64,000 nucleotides of DNA. Origin: Tilletia caries. Taxonomy: Eukaryota > Basidiomycota > Exobasidiomycetes > Tilletiales > Tilletiaceae. The position numbers and the translations under genes were made by a program. The notes under the pieces are model-generated. The model worked only from the letters and a program-made list of their open reading frames with translations. It searched no databases and was not told where the DNA came from. Location: the NCBI GenBank assembly GCA_032718865.1, contig JALUTQ010000007.1, positions 682,001 through 746,000 on the forward strand. Direction: 5' to 3'. Below, in pieces: positions 44,869 to 57,058 of this stretch. Numbering within the stretch: the stretch's first letter is position 1; the number at the start of each line of letters is the position of its first letter.

Positions 44869-46288
44869 ATGGCGCCCCGTCCTCTCCGTCGTCCTGCCCA
44901 CATTCCTCCACTTTCTTCCCTGCTCTCCCAGCCAGGCTACTCGACAGGAGGGACCTCTGTGCCGCTGTCCGCGTCGCCGCACCTCGTTCGACCCGGTCAT
45001 ATTGTCCTGCTGATCGACGATCCGACGTCGGCGGCGGCGGCGACGGATCACTCAAATGGTACCAAAGGAGGGTGGAAAAGTGGCCTGGCCATGGGCCGAC
45101 AACCGCGGGGCCGAGTGACCAAGCTCTCCGGTCTTGTGTTCAAGGAAACGAAAGAGAATGCTCTGAGCGACAACTTTTCGGCTGAGTCTGGGTGAGTTTA
45201 CCCATTGCTCTGCTTAAATGCAAGCCATATGAAGCTGAACCCTGAATCTCTGCTTCTACGAAGGCCCAAGACTGTCGTTGTTCACCTGCTCTCAAGCCTG
45301 CCGCCCACCTTCCCGTCGGGAAATGACGCGAGCAGACACTTTACCCTGCCTACGCTTCCCCTCGGCTATTCGATCCGAGACGAGCTGCCCGCCTGGCTCG
45401 ACTCCCTCGCCTTGGCCTCCAAACACAAGCTCACGGTCGAGTTCAACCTTGAAGGCTATGGTTCTGTTCTGTCGGCTCAAGATGAGCGTGATCGCCTCGT
45501 TGCGGCGCAGTTTGAACAGGTCGAGGAGCTTCTCAGCAAGTCGTTCGCTCGCGAATTCGAGCTGTCGCAGTCTGATCAAGAGGGAGTTCAAGACGGCGCA
45601 GAGACACAGCGCTCAGCGGATACGGCTGCACGCTTCGTTCTTGGTGAGTCCTGACACCTGCACCTGCTTCAGTGAGAGGCAGTTTGGGACACTGATAATC
45701 GTCTCGCATTCTCAAGACGCGTTCGGATCTCCTCCGACCCAGATGACCAGCACCCAACTTCTCCGCTCTCCACAACTGCAAGAATGGGCAGGCTTCTGCT
45801 CCCGCCTCGCTTTACACCCTCGCGTCTTTGTCAAGCTCAGCCCACCACCATCTTCTTTCGTCAAGAGCGGAGGCATCAAGGGCATGAACAAGGAGGACCG
45901 CTCGGAGTTTCGTCGCGTGGTGCGGATCTGGATCGACGCCGTGCTCGATGCACTGGGAGAGGAACGCTTGATCTTTGCTGCGACTGGTCTGGACGCGACT
46001 AAATTGCCGGCCTCAACATCTTCCGCCTCTTCATCCTCACTCTCTACGGAGGAAACAGTTCAAGCCGTCGGAGGGGACGATGACGACGCCACCGAAACGC
46101 AAGAGATCTCCGCTCAAGAACAAACGGCCAACGCCGCACGAGAGGAGGAGGAGGAGGAAGAACGGTTGACAGAGGTCGAGCTCTGGTACGAGCTTGTGCG
46201 CGAGGTTCTGGCGGACGTTGGCATTGATGCTCTCGCGATGAGCAAGATCTTCGAGACGAATGCGATGCGCCTCTATGGCTTGCTCTGA
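44869..46288 (+). CDS. Amidohydrolase-like protein, C-terminal half-barrel only
   Basis: Three exons (44869-45191, 45264-45643, 45717-46288) give 424 aa. The C-terminal half resembles the end of Amidohydro_2 (fuconolactonase-like) TIM barrels: LQEWAGFCSRLALHPRVFVKLS, EERLIFAATGLD where the family has FGSDWP, and MSKIFETNAMRLYGLL. The N-terminal half contains no HxH metal motif that I can find, and an acidic insert (DDDDATETQEISAQE, EEEEEERL) interrupts the last part. The catalytic machinery therefore looks degenerate, or the N-terminal half has diverged. Splice junctions are in phase. The assignment rests on the C-terminal third and is moderate. Confidence 0.6.
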
Positions 46289-46478
46289 TGTGTACCACCC
46301 CCCGTCCGTAGCCTCAAATCCAACACCTCGGAGCCTTTCTTTGCACTGCATCTCGATGATGCAGCGGAGCGCAGCAGCGAGGACTTGTTGGCACTCAGCA
46401 ACCACGAGCCGCGAGATACTTATCTTACACTTTGCGCTTCCCCGACTTCCCGCCTGCATCATTGCCCCATCAGTAATC

Positions 46479-47230
46479 ATGGCCGATCAAAAGCAGAGCC
46501 TTCCCAACGCTCCCCCCTCGTATACGGTTCAAGACTCCGTCGCAAGCTCCTCATCCGCCACCGGCGGCCACTCCGACCCTGCTGAACCGCAAAAGGCAGC
46601 ACCCTCCAAGGCAGCGCAAGGCAAAGGCAATGACAACGACTTGCCGCCTCCACCTTTCACGTCGGCTCCGGCTCCCGCCGCCGGGCTCGCGCCTGCTCCT
46701 ACCCACGCGCCGGCGTCAGCGTCAGCGACGCAGCACACGTCCTTGATCGTCGGTGGTGTGCCGCCCTTGCCTGAGGCTCGGTCGGTCACGGGGCGTGCGA
46801 CGGCTCGATTCCTGGAAGCGGCTCTGTACGCCTTCATGTGTGAGTCCTGGTTGTTTGTATATACGCCTTCCAGCGTACAAGCGCTGACCGTGTTTTTGGG
46901 CCCCCTTCCCTGCTGTCGTTCTCCTCGCATCAGTCTACATCCTGCGTGAGTCTAGCAAGAAGGGCTCGTGGAAACGAACTGATGTCAAGAGCAGCGATCC
47001 TGACGCAGTGACTTTCTCTTCCAATGTCCTTTCTTTTGGAACCCTCAGTCATGATCATATTGACCGGAAAGTTAGAGTCCTCTTGGAACGATGCAGCAAA
47101 ACGGCGTCATCGCGGCCATGGTGATCCAGGTTGGCATGACGGCGGTGATGGCTGGTGGACCGCTCTCTTCGGCGCGCCGACGAGCGGGCAGAATGGGACG
47201 GCTGAGGCTCAAATAGGGACAAGGGTGTAA
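46479..47230 (+). CDS. Hypothetical proline/alanine-rich protein, 3' structure uncertain
   Basis: The first exon (46479-46839) starts at MADQKQSLPNAPPSY and is rich in Pro, Ala and Ser, with a conserved-looking end (SVTGRATARFLEAALYAFM). A 12-nt exon (46934-46945) and a last exon (47049-47230) can be joined in frame through GT-AG introns, giving 184 aa. Reading straight through the second intron is also open. The junction region is hydrophobic (ALYAFMFYIL) and might be a single membrane segment. I do not recognise the family, and the 3' exons are uncertain. Confidence 0.45.
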
Positions 47231-47481
47231 GACTGCAGCACATCTTTGACGCCAATTCTCCCTCACTCTTCCCCCTTGTCTTTCGCTCTGTCCACGACCC
47301 TGTCTCTTGACTGCTTAACTCTTCCGGCTGCTCTCTCGATTCTGCATGTGTTTGCGACCTTTCACCCAGCCTTTGTACTCTCACCTGCTTACTGTATTCA
47401 TTCTCATGACACGCTTCCCAAACACATCAACAAGAGTCGTCCCGTTTGCGCACGTGAAGCAGTGTGTATTATAACTCCCCC

Positions 47482-50400
47482 TCAGCCGCCTTCTTCTTCT
47501 TCTACATCGTCCAGGCGAGAAAGATGGCCGGGCGACGCCGGCCGGGGCGGTGACGCGGTTTGGGCCTCGCCGTTGCCTGTTGGTGTGGTGGATCCCGACC
47601 CAGACGGAGGGGCAGGTAAAGTAGGACTGAGCAGTCCGAATGACGGCCTCCGATCAGGTGCGACACCTGATGGGCTAGTTCCGAGTGAAGCGGGGCTCGT
47701 GGGACCCCAGTTCGTCCCTCCTCGAAGGCCGACTTGGCCCAGAGAGCGCGCCAGTCCGCCACCAGAGTGCCGCCAAGGAAAGAGCGTTGCACCCTTCCCA
47801 CCTCCGGACGCCGACAAGGACACAAGGCCACTGACCGTACCGGCGAGTGGTAGAATCTCCGCCCTCTCCGTTCCCACCTTCTGTATGGTAGCAGCCGCCT
47901 TCTCAGGGTCACGCTTACTCCAGTCCACACCTTGCAGGATGCCCGCTTGCTCAACAGCCATAGCCAACGCCTGTCCATCCTCGTCCACGCTGCTCAGGAA
48001 GCGCATCAGGTCCCGGCACAGTCTCCAATCGGAGCGCTCCATCGCCCGCTGAAGCAGTCGGGCGCTGAACTGTGTGCTCTCCTCCGGAGGCTCCAGGGTG
48101 TGCAAGACGAGCAAGTACGACGCGGCCACGTTGAGCTCGTCGAGCTCGAGACAGCGAGCGAAAAGCTCCCTGGGCTCCCCGGCCGCCGCGAAGAGGTACT
48201 TCCACCGCGCCACCTCCGTCTTGCGAGCACAACCGACAACGACGGAGAGGTACGGGTTGAAGTGTTGGAGGAATGCAATCACGTTCGGAAGCACTTGAAG
48301 ACGAGGCTCGTCGTTGTTGTCGAACACGTTTGTGTCGATCCGCAGATCGTTTGTGGTCACCGACGATATTGTTGATGTACCGGACACGTCCTTGGCATGT
48401 GAACCGTTGGCCGACGGAGGAACATCGTCGTCGCCGGCACCGTTCGAGTCGGCATGGGCACCCTCAATACGAGCAGCTTGGCTCTCACGTTGCTGAAGAT
48501 AGTCGGCTTCGTCCTCGAGGACGCTGTGAAGCAGTATCTCAAGCGCATGGGCAAAGTACGTCAGGCCTGCGTAGTGCCAGCCAAACTTGACGGCCTCTTC
48601 CAGTTGGCCAAGCTGAAGATGGTGTCGCAAGACGTGTTGCAGGAATAGATGAGTCTGTAGAGGGGCCATGGAAGAGAGCTGCGTCAATATCTTGATGGTA
48701 GGCATGATATCTAGGCGCTCGACGCTCACGTTGGTGCTGCTTCGGAACATGGTAAATTCCATGTTCTTCTTCACCGAGGTCTCAGGCTCAATCCCGATGA
48801 TGATGCCCTTCTCCATGGCCACACCTAGAAGTGCAACTCGAAAAGATGTCAGTCGATGTCGCAAGATCTCAGCCTTTCTGGTGACTCACATAGTGGATAG
48901 AAGTCGAGCGGCATGTAAGCCCGCTCCTGGATCGTTTTGTATTCATAGTCCCGGTCTGTTTCTTCAACTTCGGCATCGGGGCCTGGGCCATCACCCTCCG
49001 CCAAGTCAGGCTTGGGGCCCTCCGCCTCTCGATCAGGACGTGACTCGACGTCTCCGGCAGAGGACGATGTTCCGTCTTCGTCGCCAACGTACTCTGCTTG
49101 CTCTATTGTCAACGCGTCAAGCCACAACTTGATCCCATGTCCGTCGTAACCCCATAGAGAGTTCTCCAGGGAGCCGATCCCCTGCAAGTGCGTCCAGTAG
49201 TACTCGATCCGATCGGCCAATATTTGCATGTCGTATGCGACTTCCTCGTAGTCTTCACCAGCAGTCTGAAAAGGTGGGAAACGTCAGCAAAGGCGAACAA
49301 GGTGGCCACATGTTGCAGTGTATCGAGCAGGGACTCACTTGTCTGGGTCGTAGTAAGACCAACTTGCCGTCGATGAGGAAGATGACAGTGGCAACTATCA
49401 GATCATCTGCTGGATTTCCATATACTGATGGACGCAGAATAAGGATTAGCTACGAACGGCCTGCGGATTTTGAACATGGTCCACTTACCTTGCTGTTGCT
49501 TTGGAATCATCCAGCTCATGCCTCGTACCCGACTTGGCTCGCCTACGACGCCTTCGAACGTGATGCTGCCACACAGCTCAAGCTTGATAGAGTCCTTGGT
49601 GATGACGATGAGGAAGTGGTAGAAGGTGTTGTCTGCAGTGTAAACCAGCAAGCTGTTGTCGAACAGGCTTGTGAGGATGATGGGCGAGGGTAATGTCTCC
49701 AGATGGAGCAACTGTGAGTTGTCGAGATCAAGGTCGCGCGAGTACAGCCGGATCTGGTTTTCGCCCCCGGCATCGCAAGCTGCGATCAACACATGCTGAT
49801 ACCACTGCAGTCCGCCTCGGACCGAAAAGCTCGATTCCTGCGAGGGTAGCACGTATCGCTTCCATCGACCGCTAATGGCGCTGTAGTGCGTTAGACCACG
49901 CCGACCAGCGACCGCAATCAAGCGACCGTCGTTACTGATACTCGCGTACCGAATTGGCCAATGGAGCGCCAGGTAGGCTTGAGGAATCTTGATGTGAGAC
50001 CATACGTCAGACTCCGGGTTGATGATACTCATATCTGGCTGGTCGGAGCCGCGATAGACGAGGACGGCATCGTCGAGTTGGACGAAGGCGTATCGTGTAT
50101 TGTCGGGGGAATGTTGACCTGCGACCGCAGATCTTGCAAAGGGCAGGGCAAACAGTTGACGATCCACGTCTATGGGTTTGTTGTTCTTCGGTTGTGAGCT
50201 ACTAAGGATGAACAGTTCAGAGTTGCATGGTCCCCAAAAGACGGAGTCCACCCCGAACATGAAGGAGTCGGAGAAGTGCTTTGATCTGATGGAAGGGAAA
50301 CAGTCAGCCAGCACTCAATTGTGGACTGCACTGCACGGACTTAGTTGTGCGACAGACCACTCACGCGGAAGCCCAGTCATCACGGAAGCTGCTGGCCATG

Positions 50401-51928
50401 AGTTTACCATATGTGCTCCAGACAGCCCAGCCGTGCTCCCAGCCAACGGCGAGCGCGTAGCCATCGCTCGTCCATGCCAACGATGTCACCTTGCCCGTTT
50501 TCAGGAACGAGGCTGTGCTGCGCAGTGAAGATCGAATGGAGAGTGGGTGAGAGAAGAGGGGCTTCTTCGTCGGAGATCGATATGTGTAGACGCGCAGAGT
50601 ACCGCTGGAGACACGAAAAGCCGAATATGTTGAGCAAAATGCGGCATAAAGTTGATTGTAAGTCCTCGTGTCATCACTCACTCTTCTAGACCGACAGTTA
50701 GCAGACTGAAGCGCGCGTTTACCGCCGCCTTGCACGCCGGTACAAATGTCTCGTTTCTGGAGCGATTTGGAGCTCCGTGGAAGCACTTTCCGCGCCAGGT
50801 AGGTCTCTGTGAAGCGCATACATTGACACTTCAGTTCGTTTACTCTGCGAAATGCGCCGAGGCATGGTGATTCCAGGTACATACCTTGGCGTCCATAGTC
50901 AAAGAAGTACTGTACGCCCGCCCATCTTCGGTGATCCAGATGAATGTGTTCATGACTCGTGAATGCACAAGAGACAAAACTCGCTCTGTGAACGCCAGGA
51001 AGAGGAGATGGTTCTGTTTCAACGCGTTTCAGCACGACAAGATACGGGCGAGAGTGGCACCGACCTTCATTGATCACTGAACTCTGTACTGTTGTCTTCG
51101 CGGTAGCATTATCCTGGCCAGGCCAAGGGATTGCCTGAATGGCGGGCGGAGAGAGTGTGGAGACGAGCATATGCGACTCGACAGGCAGAGCGCTTAGAAA
51201 CGCAGAAAGTCCAGGTCCGAGTTCAGCTTTGATATCACAAGGAAAGAGTTCTCGACCATAAGCGCAAGACGTACCAGCTCAAACCAGCGTCGATGCGCAG
51301 AACCAGTCGGAATGAAATCTCGACGACCTCGCTCGGTGCACTGCCCCCCAGACCGCCTCTGGAGAGCTCGGCGCCGGCACTCGTGAGGCTGGACCCGACC
51401 AGCTCGCCTGCTTCGGGTTGGAAAGCTCCCCGGAGTGCAGTCGACGTTGGTGCATACGATTCCTTCTTGGCGGACTTGCTGCCCGCTCCGGACGAGGGTG
51501 TATACGAGTAAATGCTTGATGTGGAACCGCTGCCGCTAGCCCCAGGCGTGAACACGATGTCGTACAGAAGGATATAGGACGCGTCCGTCTGGATCACGCG
51601 TTGCGCCGAGAAACAACGTCAGCCTTTCCTTCCCTGTTGTGTAACATGCGTCCAAAAGAACGCGAGCACTCACCTCGATTATAATTGCGCTTCCGTCTGG
51701 TTTGAAGCTCAGGGCTGTATTTGCGCCATACTCGTCCAAACTGCGCTGCGTCCGATGCACCGCTGCGACAATCTGACAGGGGCGCGTTGCCCAGATGGTC
51801 AGACTGGCCGCGGTGAGGCTGGCCCAGTACGCGCCGGAACGCGAGCGCGCGATGGCAATGGTCGGGTGAGCCGGCGAGCCTGCCCCGTTCGGCGTGAGCG
51901 CTCGGGCGGCGGAGGTCGGCCAGTACAT
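47482..51928 (-). CDS. RIC1: RIC1, subunit of the Ric1-Rgp1 (Ypt6/RAB6) guanine nucleotide exchange factor
   Basis: RIC1 works at the Golgi in endosome-to-Golgi retrieval by activating the Ypt6/RAB6 GTPase with Rgp1. Ten exons on the minus strand (51928-51674, 51588-51275, 51192-51065, 50985-50885, 50806-50682, 50604-50365, 50285-49489, 49424-49339, 49265-48890, 48824-47482) join in frame to 1,254 aa. The N-terminal half is a WD-like propeller starting MYWPTSAARAL, with VTSLAWTSDGYALAVGWEHG and SSFRDDWASASKHFSDSFMF. The C-terminal half has the RIC1 helical domain: FLQHVLRHHLQLGQLEEAVK, LPNVIAFLQHFNPYLSVVVG, CARKTEVARWKYLF and RCLELDELNVAASYLLVLHT. The last 150 residues are low in complexity. 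The gene is divergent from SWP1, with 285 bp between the two start codons. Confidence 0.93.
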
Positions 51929-52213
51929 GATTCCTCTCAAGCGCGCGGGGGGGGGGGGTCTCCGAAGACTGCGTGAGGCGGCCGTGTGTGTATGTATGCG
52001 TGCCTTACTCAGAAGCCGACTGCAAGAAGATCCTCCCAAGTCACAAATCAATGCGAGCCGAGCACATGCGCACGAGCGAGGTGGTGGTGGTAATTTCTCG
52101 CAACACCGTGTCGCAAGAAGCTAGATGCTCAGGAAGAACTCCACGCCGACAGCGACAGCACAGGCCTCGCAGGTGAACGAAAAGGACGATCACCACACAT
52201 CCACCGAAGAACG

Positions 52214-53232
52214 ATGCAGGTGCGGAACACAAGATTCATTGCTCTCCTGCTGGGTGCGGCCGTCGCTGTCGCCAGTGTCGGTGCGGCGGCGGAGTGGCCA
52301 ATCTCAGCGGCCAAGCTGAGCGTGCAGTCCATCGATGGCGGGGCCAAGCAGTCGACTGAGTGAGTTGGGCTTGCTCGCTGCTTTTGCTCATCGCGCTGAG
52401 TGACTGATGTTGCTTTGCTTGCTCGGCTCCTGTCAGGTTCTCGGTCTCTTCCACTCTGGCAGACGCACCGAGGCTCTCACTCGATCCCGACGATGTGCTT
52501 CGAGTAACATTTACTCTCGAAGGCGACAAGAGCAAACACCCCCATCAGGTTGCGGCAGTCCTGGTTGACGAGGCAGAGCCTACGGTACAGCAGACATTCT
52601 TGATTCCGGTCAAGCCCGCTACCGGTAAAGCAACATGGAGCGTCCGCGTTGATCGATTGCCCGTCCAGCTCCTCCGTCACATCGGTCAGACGAAGACGGG
52701 CGCGGCGGAGGACCACCTCACTCTCCGTCTTCTTGTTGCTGGTTATGGCAACGAGATTGCTCCAGCTTCAATTCTGCTCGCCAAGCTGCGATTTCCCGAA
52801 GCACTCACCGCCGTGGGTGCAGGAGCGAAGACGACATCGAGCATCCGTGCCAGCAAGCTCTCGACGCTGGGCTTTGTACCGCACCGCGAGCACAAGCACA
52901 CCTTTTCGCAACCTCCTACGGAGCTGATGCCGGCCAAGACAATCTCTGGTGCCGCCGCGCTCATCACAGTCGCTTTTCCTTGGGCCTTCTTCTTCGTCGT
53001 GCTCGTCCCCGTCCTTGGTCTGCAATCGCTTCCTTTCACGGGCAAGGGCGCGGCTCGGACGGCTCCCCTGCTGGCCACCATCTTGGCTCTTGAAGCGCTG
53101 GCGTTGCAGTACTGGCTGGGTCTGACTCTGTTCGAAATGATCCCTTACCTCCTCGGCGGCGGTGCGGTGGCCGTGTTCACAGGTCGGACGGCTCTCATCG
53201 AGCTTCGGGCGAGGAGGACCGCGTCGGATTGA
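52214..53232 (+). CDS. SWP1: Ribophorin II / SWP1 subunit of oligosaccharyltransferase
   Basis: This ER membrane protein is part of the complex that transfers N-glycans to nascent proteins. Two exons (52214-52359 and 52437-53232) give 313 aa. A signal peptide (about residues 1-26, ending VGAAAEW) precedes a lumenal beta-rich domain (DVLRVTFTLEGDKSKHPHQV). The C-terminal half has three hydrophobic segments, beginning at AALITVAFPWAFFFVVLVPV, then LLATILALEALALQYWLG and MIPYLLGGGAVAVF, which is the ribophorin II layout. The C-terminus is short and basic. Length and topology fit fungal SWP1-like proteins. Confidence 0.88.
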
Positions 53233-54826
53233 TCGCGAATAATAACAAGCGAATGCCGGCAGACCTGGTGGCTTCGTCCTGGCTCCTAAGCACAAAAGGA
53301 TGTACCCCAACCAACAACAGTCCCAAGCAATGAAGTGTGCCCAACACTCGTATCGTCGATCGAGGCCTGAAATGCGAAGGTCAGCATATCTAGTCTTGCG
53401 AATTGAGCTCCGATCTCCGACTGGCGTCCGTTGGCCTTTCTCCTTCCAGAATCCAGGCACAGGATGCTATGTACGAACCGTTTGCTGTCATCGTGTGAAC
53501 ATATCAATTGGGTCAAGTTCCCACGTGCGATGATTTTCATATAACTTTCCCTTTGTGTTTCCCCCCTTGTTCTCCCTTGCCCTGTTGCCCCCTCCAAGTT
53601 CCAACGGTCGAACATCCAAACAACCTGTCCACCACTACTGACTGCATAATACTGATTCTCCCAAGAGCCAGGCTTGGCGTGTCAAGATCAACAGGCGGGA
53701 CCCTCTCCGAGTTCCGAGGATCATCGTGCATCGTGTCCCAAGTCTAGCAGTCACCGACCGTTGTTATTCTTGCCCCCAGGCTTATAGCATCGACCGTGAG
53801 GCGACTTCGGCAGCTAAGGCGGTCATCTATACAAACGACATCCCGAACGAGAGGCCATGGCTGGTGCTACTTGGAAAACCGTACGTTCACCTGACGGCAA
53901 TTCGTCTTCCTCCACTCTGCCCTCGACGAGGTCGGGGACTCTTACTGGCTGACACAATACCACCCGCGCTAGCCAAGAGAGAGGGGCTCCCTAGCCATCG
54001 TACCGGACAGCTGGATTGGCCACTACGAGTTCGCTCGCTGCCAGGACGGCTAGGCCGATCGTACAATTCGCTGCTGGCAACGTCTTCTCATAGTGTAGGG
54101 CCAGCCGGCGTCCCGGCCCTCCCATGCAGTTGGACCATGATTCTCTGTCTCAGGGTCTGCCTAATCAAGGTTCCTGCTGAGGCGCTCGAGCGTCGATGAG
54201 TATCTACTGCGTCTTCCAGTTGGCAGGTAAGACATCCTGCTGCCGAAGGTCTTCAGCTAACTTTGACTTCTCAACATCCTTTTGTTTGTCCCCTGACTCA
54301 GGCTCGAATCCTCTATCTCTCTCTTCCATCATCCTTTCCTCCAACTGGTCTTCACCACCACGACCTGAACCTTCTTCCCTTTCCACGACCTCCATCTTCC
54401 TCTTCCTCACCACCTTCCATCCCACCAAGCAGAGACGAATCCGTGCACGCACATTTTTCGGACGCAAGGCAAACTCGAGAGGTACTAGCAAGGGCATCCT
54501 TTCGCTTCTGTCTCGTCTCTTCTTCTTTCTTTTCTACAGCCGGGTCGACCCAGGCACATTAACCGCCCTCCCCTCACCACTCGAACTCACGACTGGAGGT
54601 CTCTCGACCTTCTTTCAACTGAGCCTTGCACCGCGAAGAGCTGGCCTTTTTCGGTTGCTGTCGAGCATCCGACCTTCATTCCCTTTTTCCTTTCCTAGGC
54701 CATCCAATCTCTCCCTTTCCCTTTCCGCCCTCATACCTATTCCACCTGTTGGCGCTACCTTCCAGACGGAGCGCGGAGTGCAACATTTGGCCTTGACATC
54801 GCTGGGTCCCAACAAACGACACAACG
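53233..54826. other. Intergenic region and long pyrimidine-rich leader of the secreted protein gene
   Basis: About 1.6 kb without a recognisable gene. From about 54200 the plus strand is strongly C/T-rich, as in other long leaders of this window. Open frames here have no recognisable domain. Confidence 0.45.
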
Positions 54827-55984
54827 ATGCAGCGAATGGCGCCCCTTCTCGCTACGCTTTTCTACGTGCTACTCTTGAGCAGCGCTGCTCTTGAGGCCAC
54901 AGCCGCACCAGTGGCAACAACATCAAAATCATCATATCCATCCGCAGTCCGACGTCAACAACGACAACAACAACAACAACGACGGGGTGGCGTACATCGG
55001 CCAAGACCAGCATCGCTGGGGAACTTACATAGCATCTCACGGCGGATATCTCTCTATGCGAACGACGATGCCAGCCCAAGCAGTACCAGGAGCGGTGTCA
55101 GTGCTTCCGGCACAAGTAGGACAGGGAACCGGATGGACATGAGCTTGCACGACAGCAATGGGAGTGGCTCTGGACCAAGCATCTCTGGTAGCAGCGGGTC
55201 CGGGCAAACCTACCCATCCATGTCGCACGGCAAAACCATTCCGAAGACCTTCTTATACCACACCAAGTCCACTCCGGTCCAGGCGGAAGATCGGCCAGTG
55301 AGTCGGCCAAAATCACTGAAGAAGAGCAGCAACAAGACCTCCACGGTGAGTTTGCCACCGTCTCGCTCTCAGCGGCTTGTGCCAAGCTGGGACTCTGTTA
55401 CGCGAACCTCGTTTGGCTCACACGTAACACACCTTCATCTCCTCACACAGACTGCACACATCCTCCAGCTCGTGGAGATCCCAATCCAAGAGAGCACAGG
55501 TGCGGGCAAGTTGTCGAACCACTTCCAAGCGGTACCAGCGCTCCAACTATTGGTGAAGCCACACCAGTTCGACGACGAGGACCCTCCTCCGGATGACCCG
55601 CCGCCGGAGGAGCCGCCGCCACCAACCCCCCCGCCGTCGCCTCCACCACCAGCACCGGCCCGCTTCGACGACGGGTTCTACCACCCGGGCTACAAGACGA
55701 TCGCCGAGGCCGCAGCAGCGGCGGCAGCTGGCATCTTCCCGCCCTTCGACGACGGTCTCTACCATCCCGGCTTCCGTACCCAGCAGGAGGCCAATGCGGC
55801 AGCCCATCCTCCGCCACCACCGCCGCCGCCGCCGCCACCGGCAGACCCACCGGCGGATGACCCCCCGCCGGAGGAGCGGAGACGACGAAGTCTATCACAG
55901 AGGGACGCCGAAGTGAGCGAGGACCAACGGCAACAGATCGCAAGAAGACTCAGGAGGAAGGAGGTCCTGGTCGGACCGCAATAA
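54827..55984 (+). CDS. Secreted low-complexity protein with FDDG-YHPG repeats
   Basis: The open frame encodes 385 aa. A signal peptide is clear (about residues 1-27, ending LEATAAP). The body is Ser/Gly/Arg-rich with a QRQQQQQRR run. The C-terminal third alternates proline-rich, acidic segments (DDPPPEEPPPP) with two copies of a repeat, FDDGFYHPGYKTIAEAAAA and FDDGLYHPGFRTQQEANAAA. A GT-AG intron of 105 nt (55346-55450) may be spliced out; because 105 is a multiple of three both forms stay in frame, giving 385 or 350 aa. No enzyme domain was found. A cell-wall or extracellular role is likely from the signal peptide alone. Confidence 0.65.
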   Translation: MQRMAPLLATLFYVLLLSSAALEATAAPVATTSKSSYPSAVRRQQRQQQQQRRGGVHRPRPASLGNLHSISRRISLYANDDASPSSTRSGVSASGTSRTGNRMDMSLHDSNGSGSGPSISGSSGSGQTYPSMSHGKTIPKTFLYHTKSTPVQAEDRPVSRPKSLKKSSNKTSTVSLPPSRSQRLVPSWDSVTRTSFGSHVTHLHLLTQTAHILQLVEIPIQESTGAGKLSNHFQAVPALQLLVKPHQFDDEDPPPDDPPPEEPPPPTPPPSPPPPAPARFDDGFYHPGYKTIAEAAAAAAAGIFPPFDDGLYHPGFRTQQEANAAAHPPPPPPPPPPPADPPADDPPPEERRRRSLSQRDAEVSEDQRQQIARRLRRKEVLVGPQ

Positions 55985-57058
55985 CGTCGACCATGTCGAC
56001 CTCTCGCGGCCTTTCCGATCAGGTCGACCATGACCCCAACCCCCAGGACACTTGTTTTCTTTCCTTCCTGTTTCCGCCCGCTCCGCTTCGAACCCAAATA
56101 GAGATTCTGGTCTCCAAGTCGGCACCTCTGCCCGAAGCGCAAACCATCACCCCCCGCATCGTCCCGTGACTTGGACTATCTCTAGCTCTGCCCCTCTCTT
56201 CCGCTCCTGCTCATTTCCAAAGTTCCCCGTCTCTCCTCACTTTACCCACCCTAATCCAAACTACTTCCCCATTTTCAACTTGAACCCAATTTCGATGATA
56301 CGCCTGCTGCTCGCTTTTGCAAGCAACAACCGAAGCTGGACGCTGAACAGAGCACAGAGTACAGATCACAGAGCACAAAGCACAGAGAGTGAAAGAGAAG
56401 TGAGAGCTTCAATGTTTGCAGAAGGTTGGATTGTGTGTGTGTGATGCGCGCCTAAGTATGATGATAGGAGCCCAGGTATATCAAGATATCGAATCGAGAG
56501 AGTAGTAGTAGAGACAATGAAAGGGGCGAGGTGAGGCGACAAGGATGAGTACAACAACAAAGCAGGTGCACTTTTCGAAAGTGATTGGGTGGGTTGAAAG
56601 GGAAGCAGGCGGTGAGATGGGGGAACCTGAGACGAGGCGAGAGAACTGGAAGGGAAAAAAAAGCATTGGGGAAGGGGAGGGGAAACCGAAAGTGAAGAGC
56701 CTGGAATCTTGGTCTTGATATGCCGAGTATAGAGTGATAAGAGTGGTGCTCAAAGTGTGTATGTCGGAAGATCGATGTTTTTTGTTTGGCGTGTCCCGTC
56801 CGTGTCGTTCCACCTTGGGGGGGAGTTGGGCGAGAAAGAAAGACGTTAAGGTATTGTTCTGATTAGTTCGAGTGTCGATGTAGAGGAGCCATGCGTGACG
56901 GGATTTTTGAGGTGACGGGTCTCGTGAATGAGTAGAACCGGCAGCCGAGTTGTCCCAACGAGCCATGGTCCTGGGCGCAAGAACGAGTGCGGGATGACTT
57001 GAGGCGACATTTTGCTTTGGTTGCGTGTTCCGATTTAGGACAAGTGAGATTTTTTTCT
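55985..57058. other. Convergent 3' intergenic region
   Basis: About 1.07 kb between a plus-strand and a minus-strand gene. It is low in complexity in places. No exon or repeat family was recognised. Confidence 0.5.
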
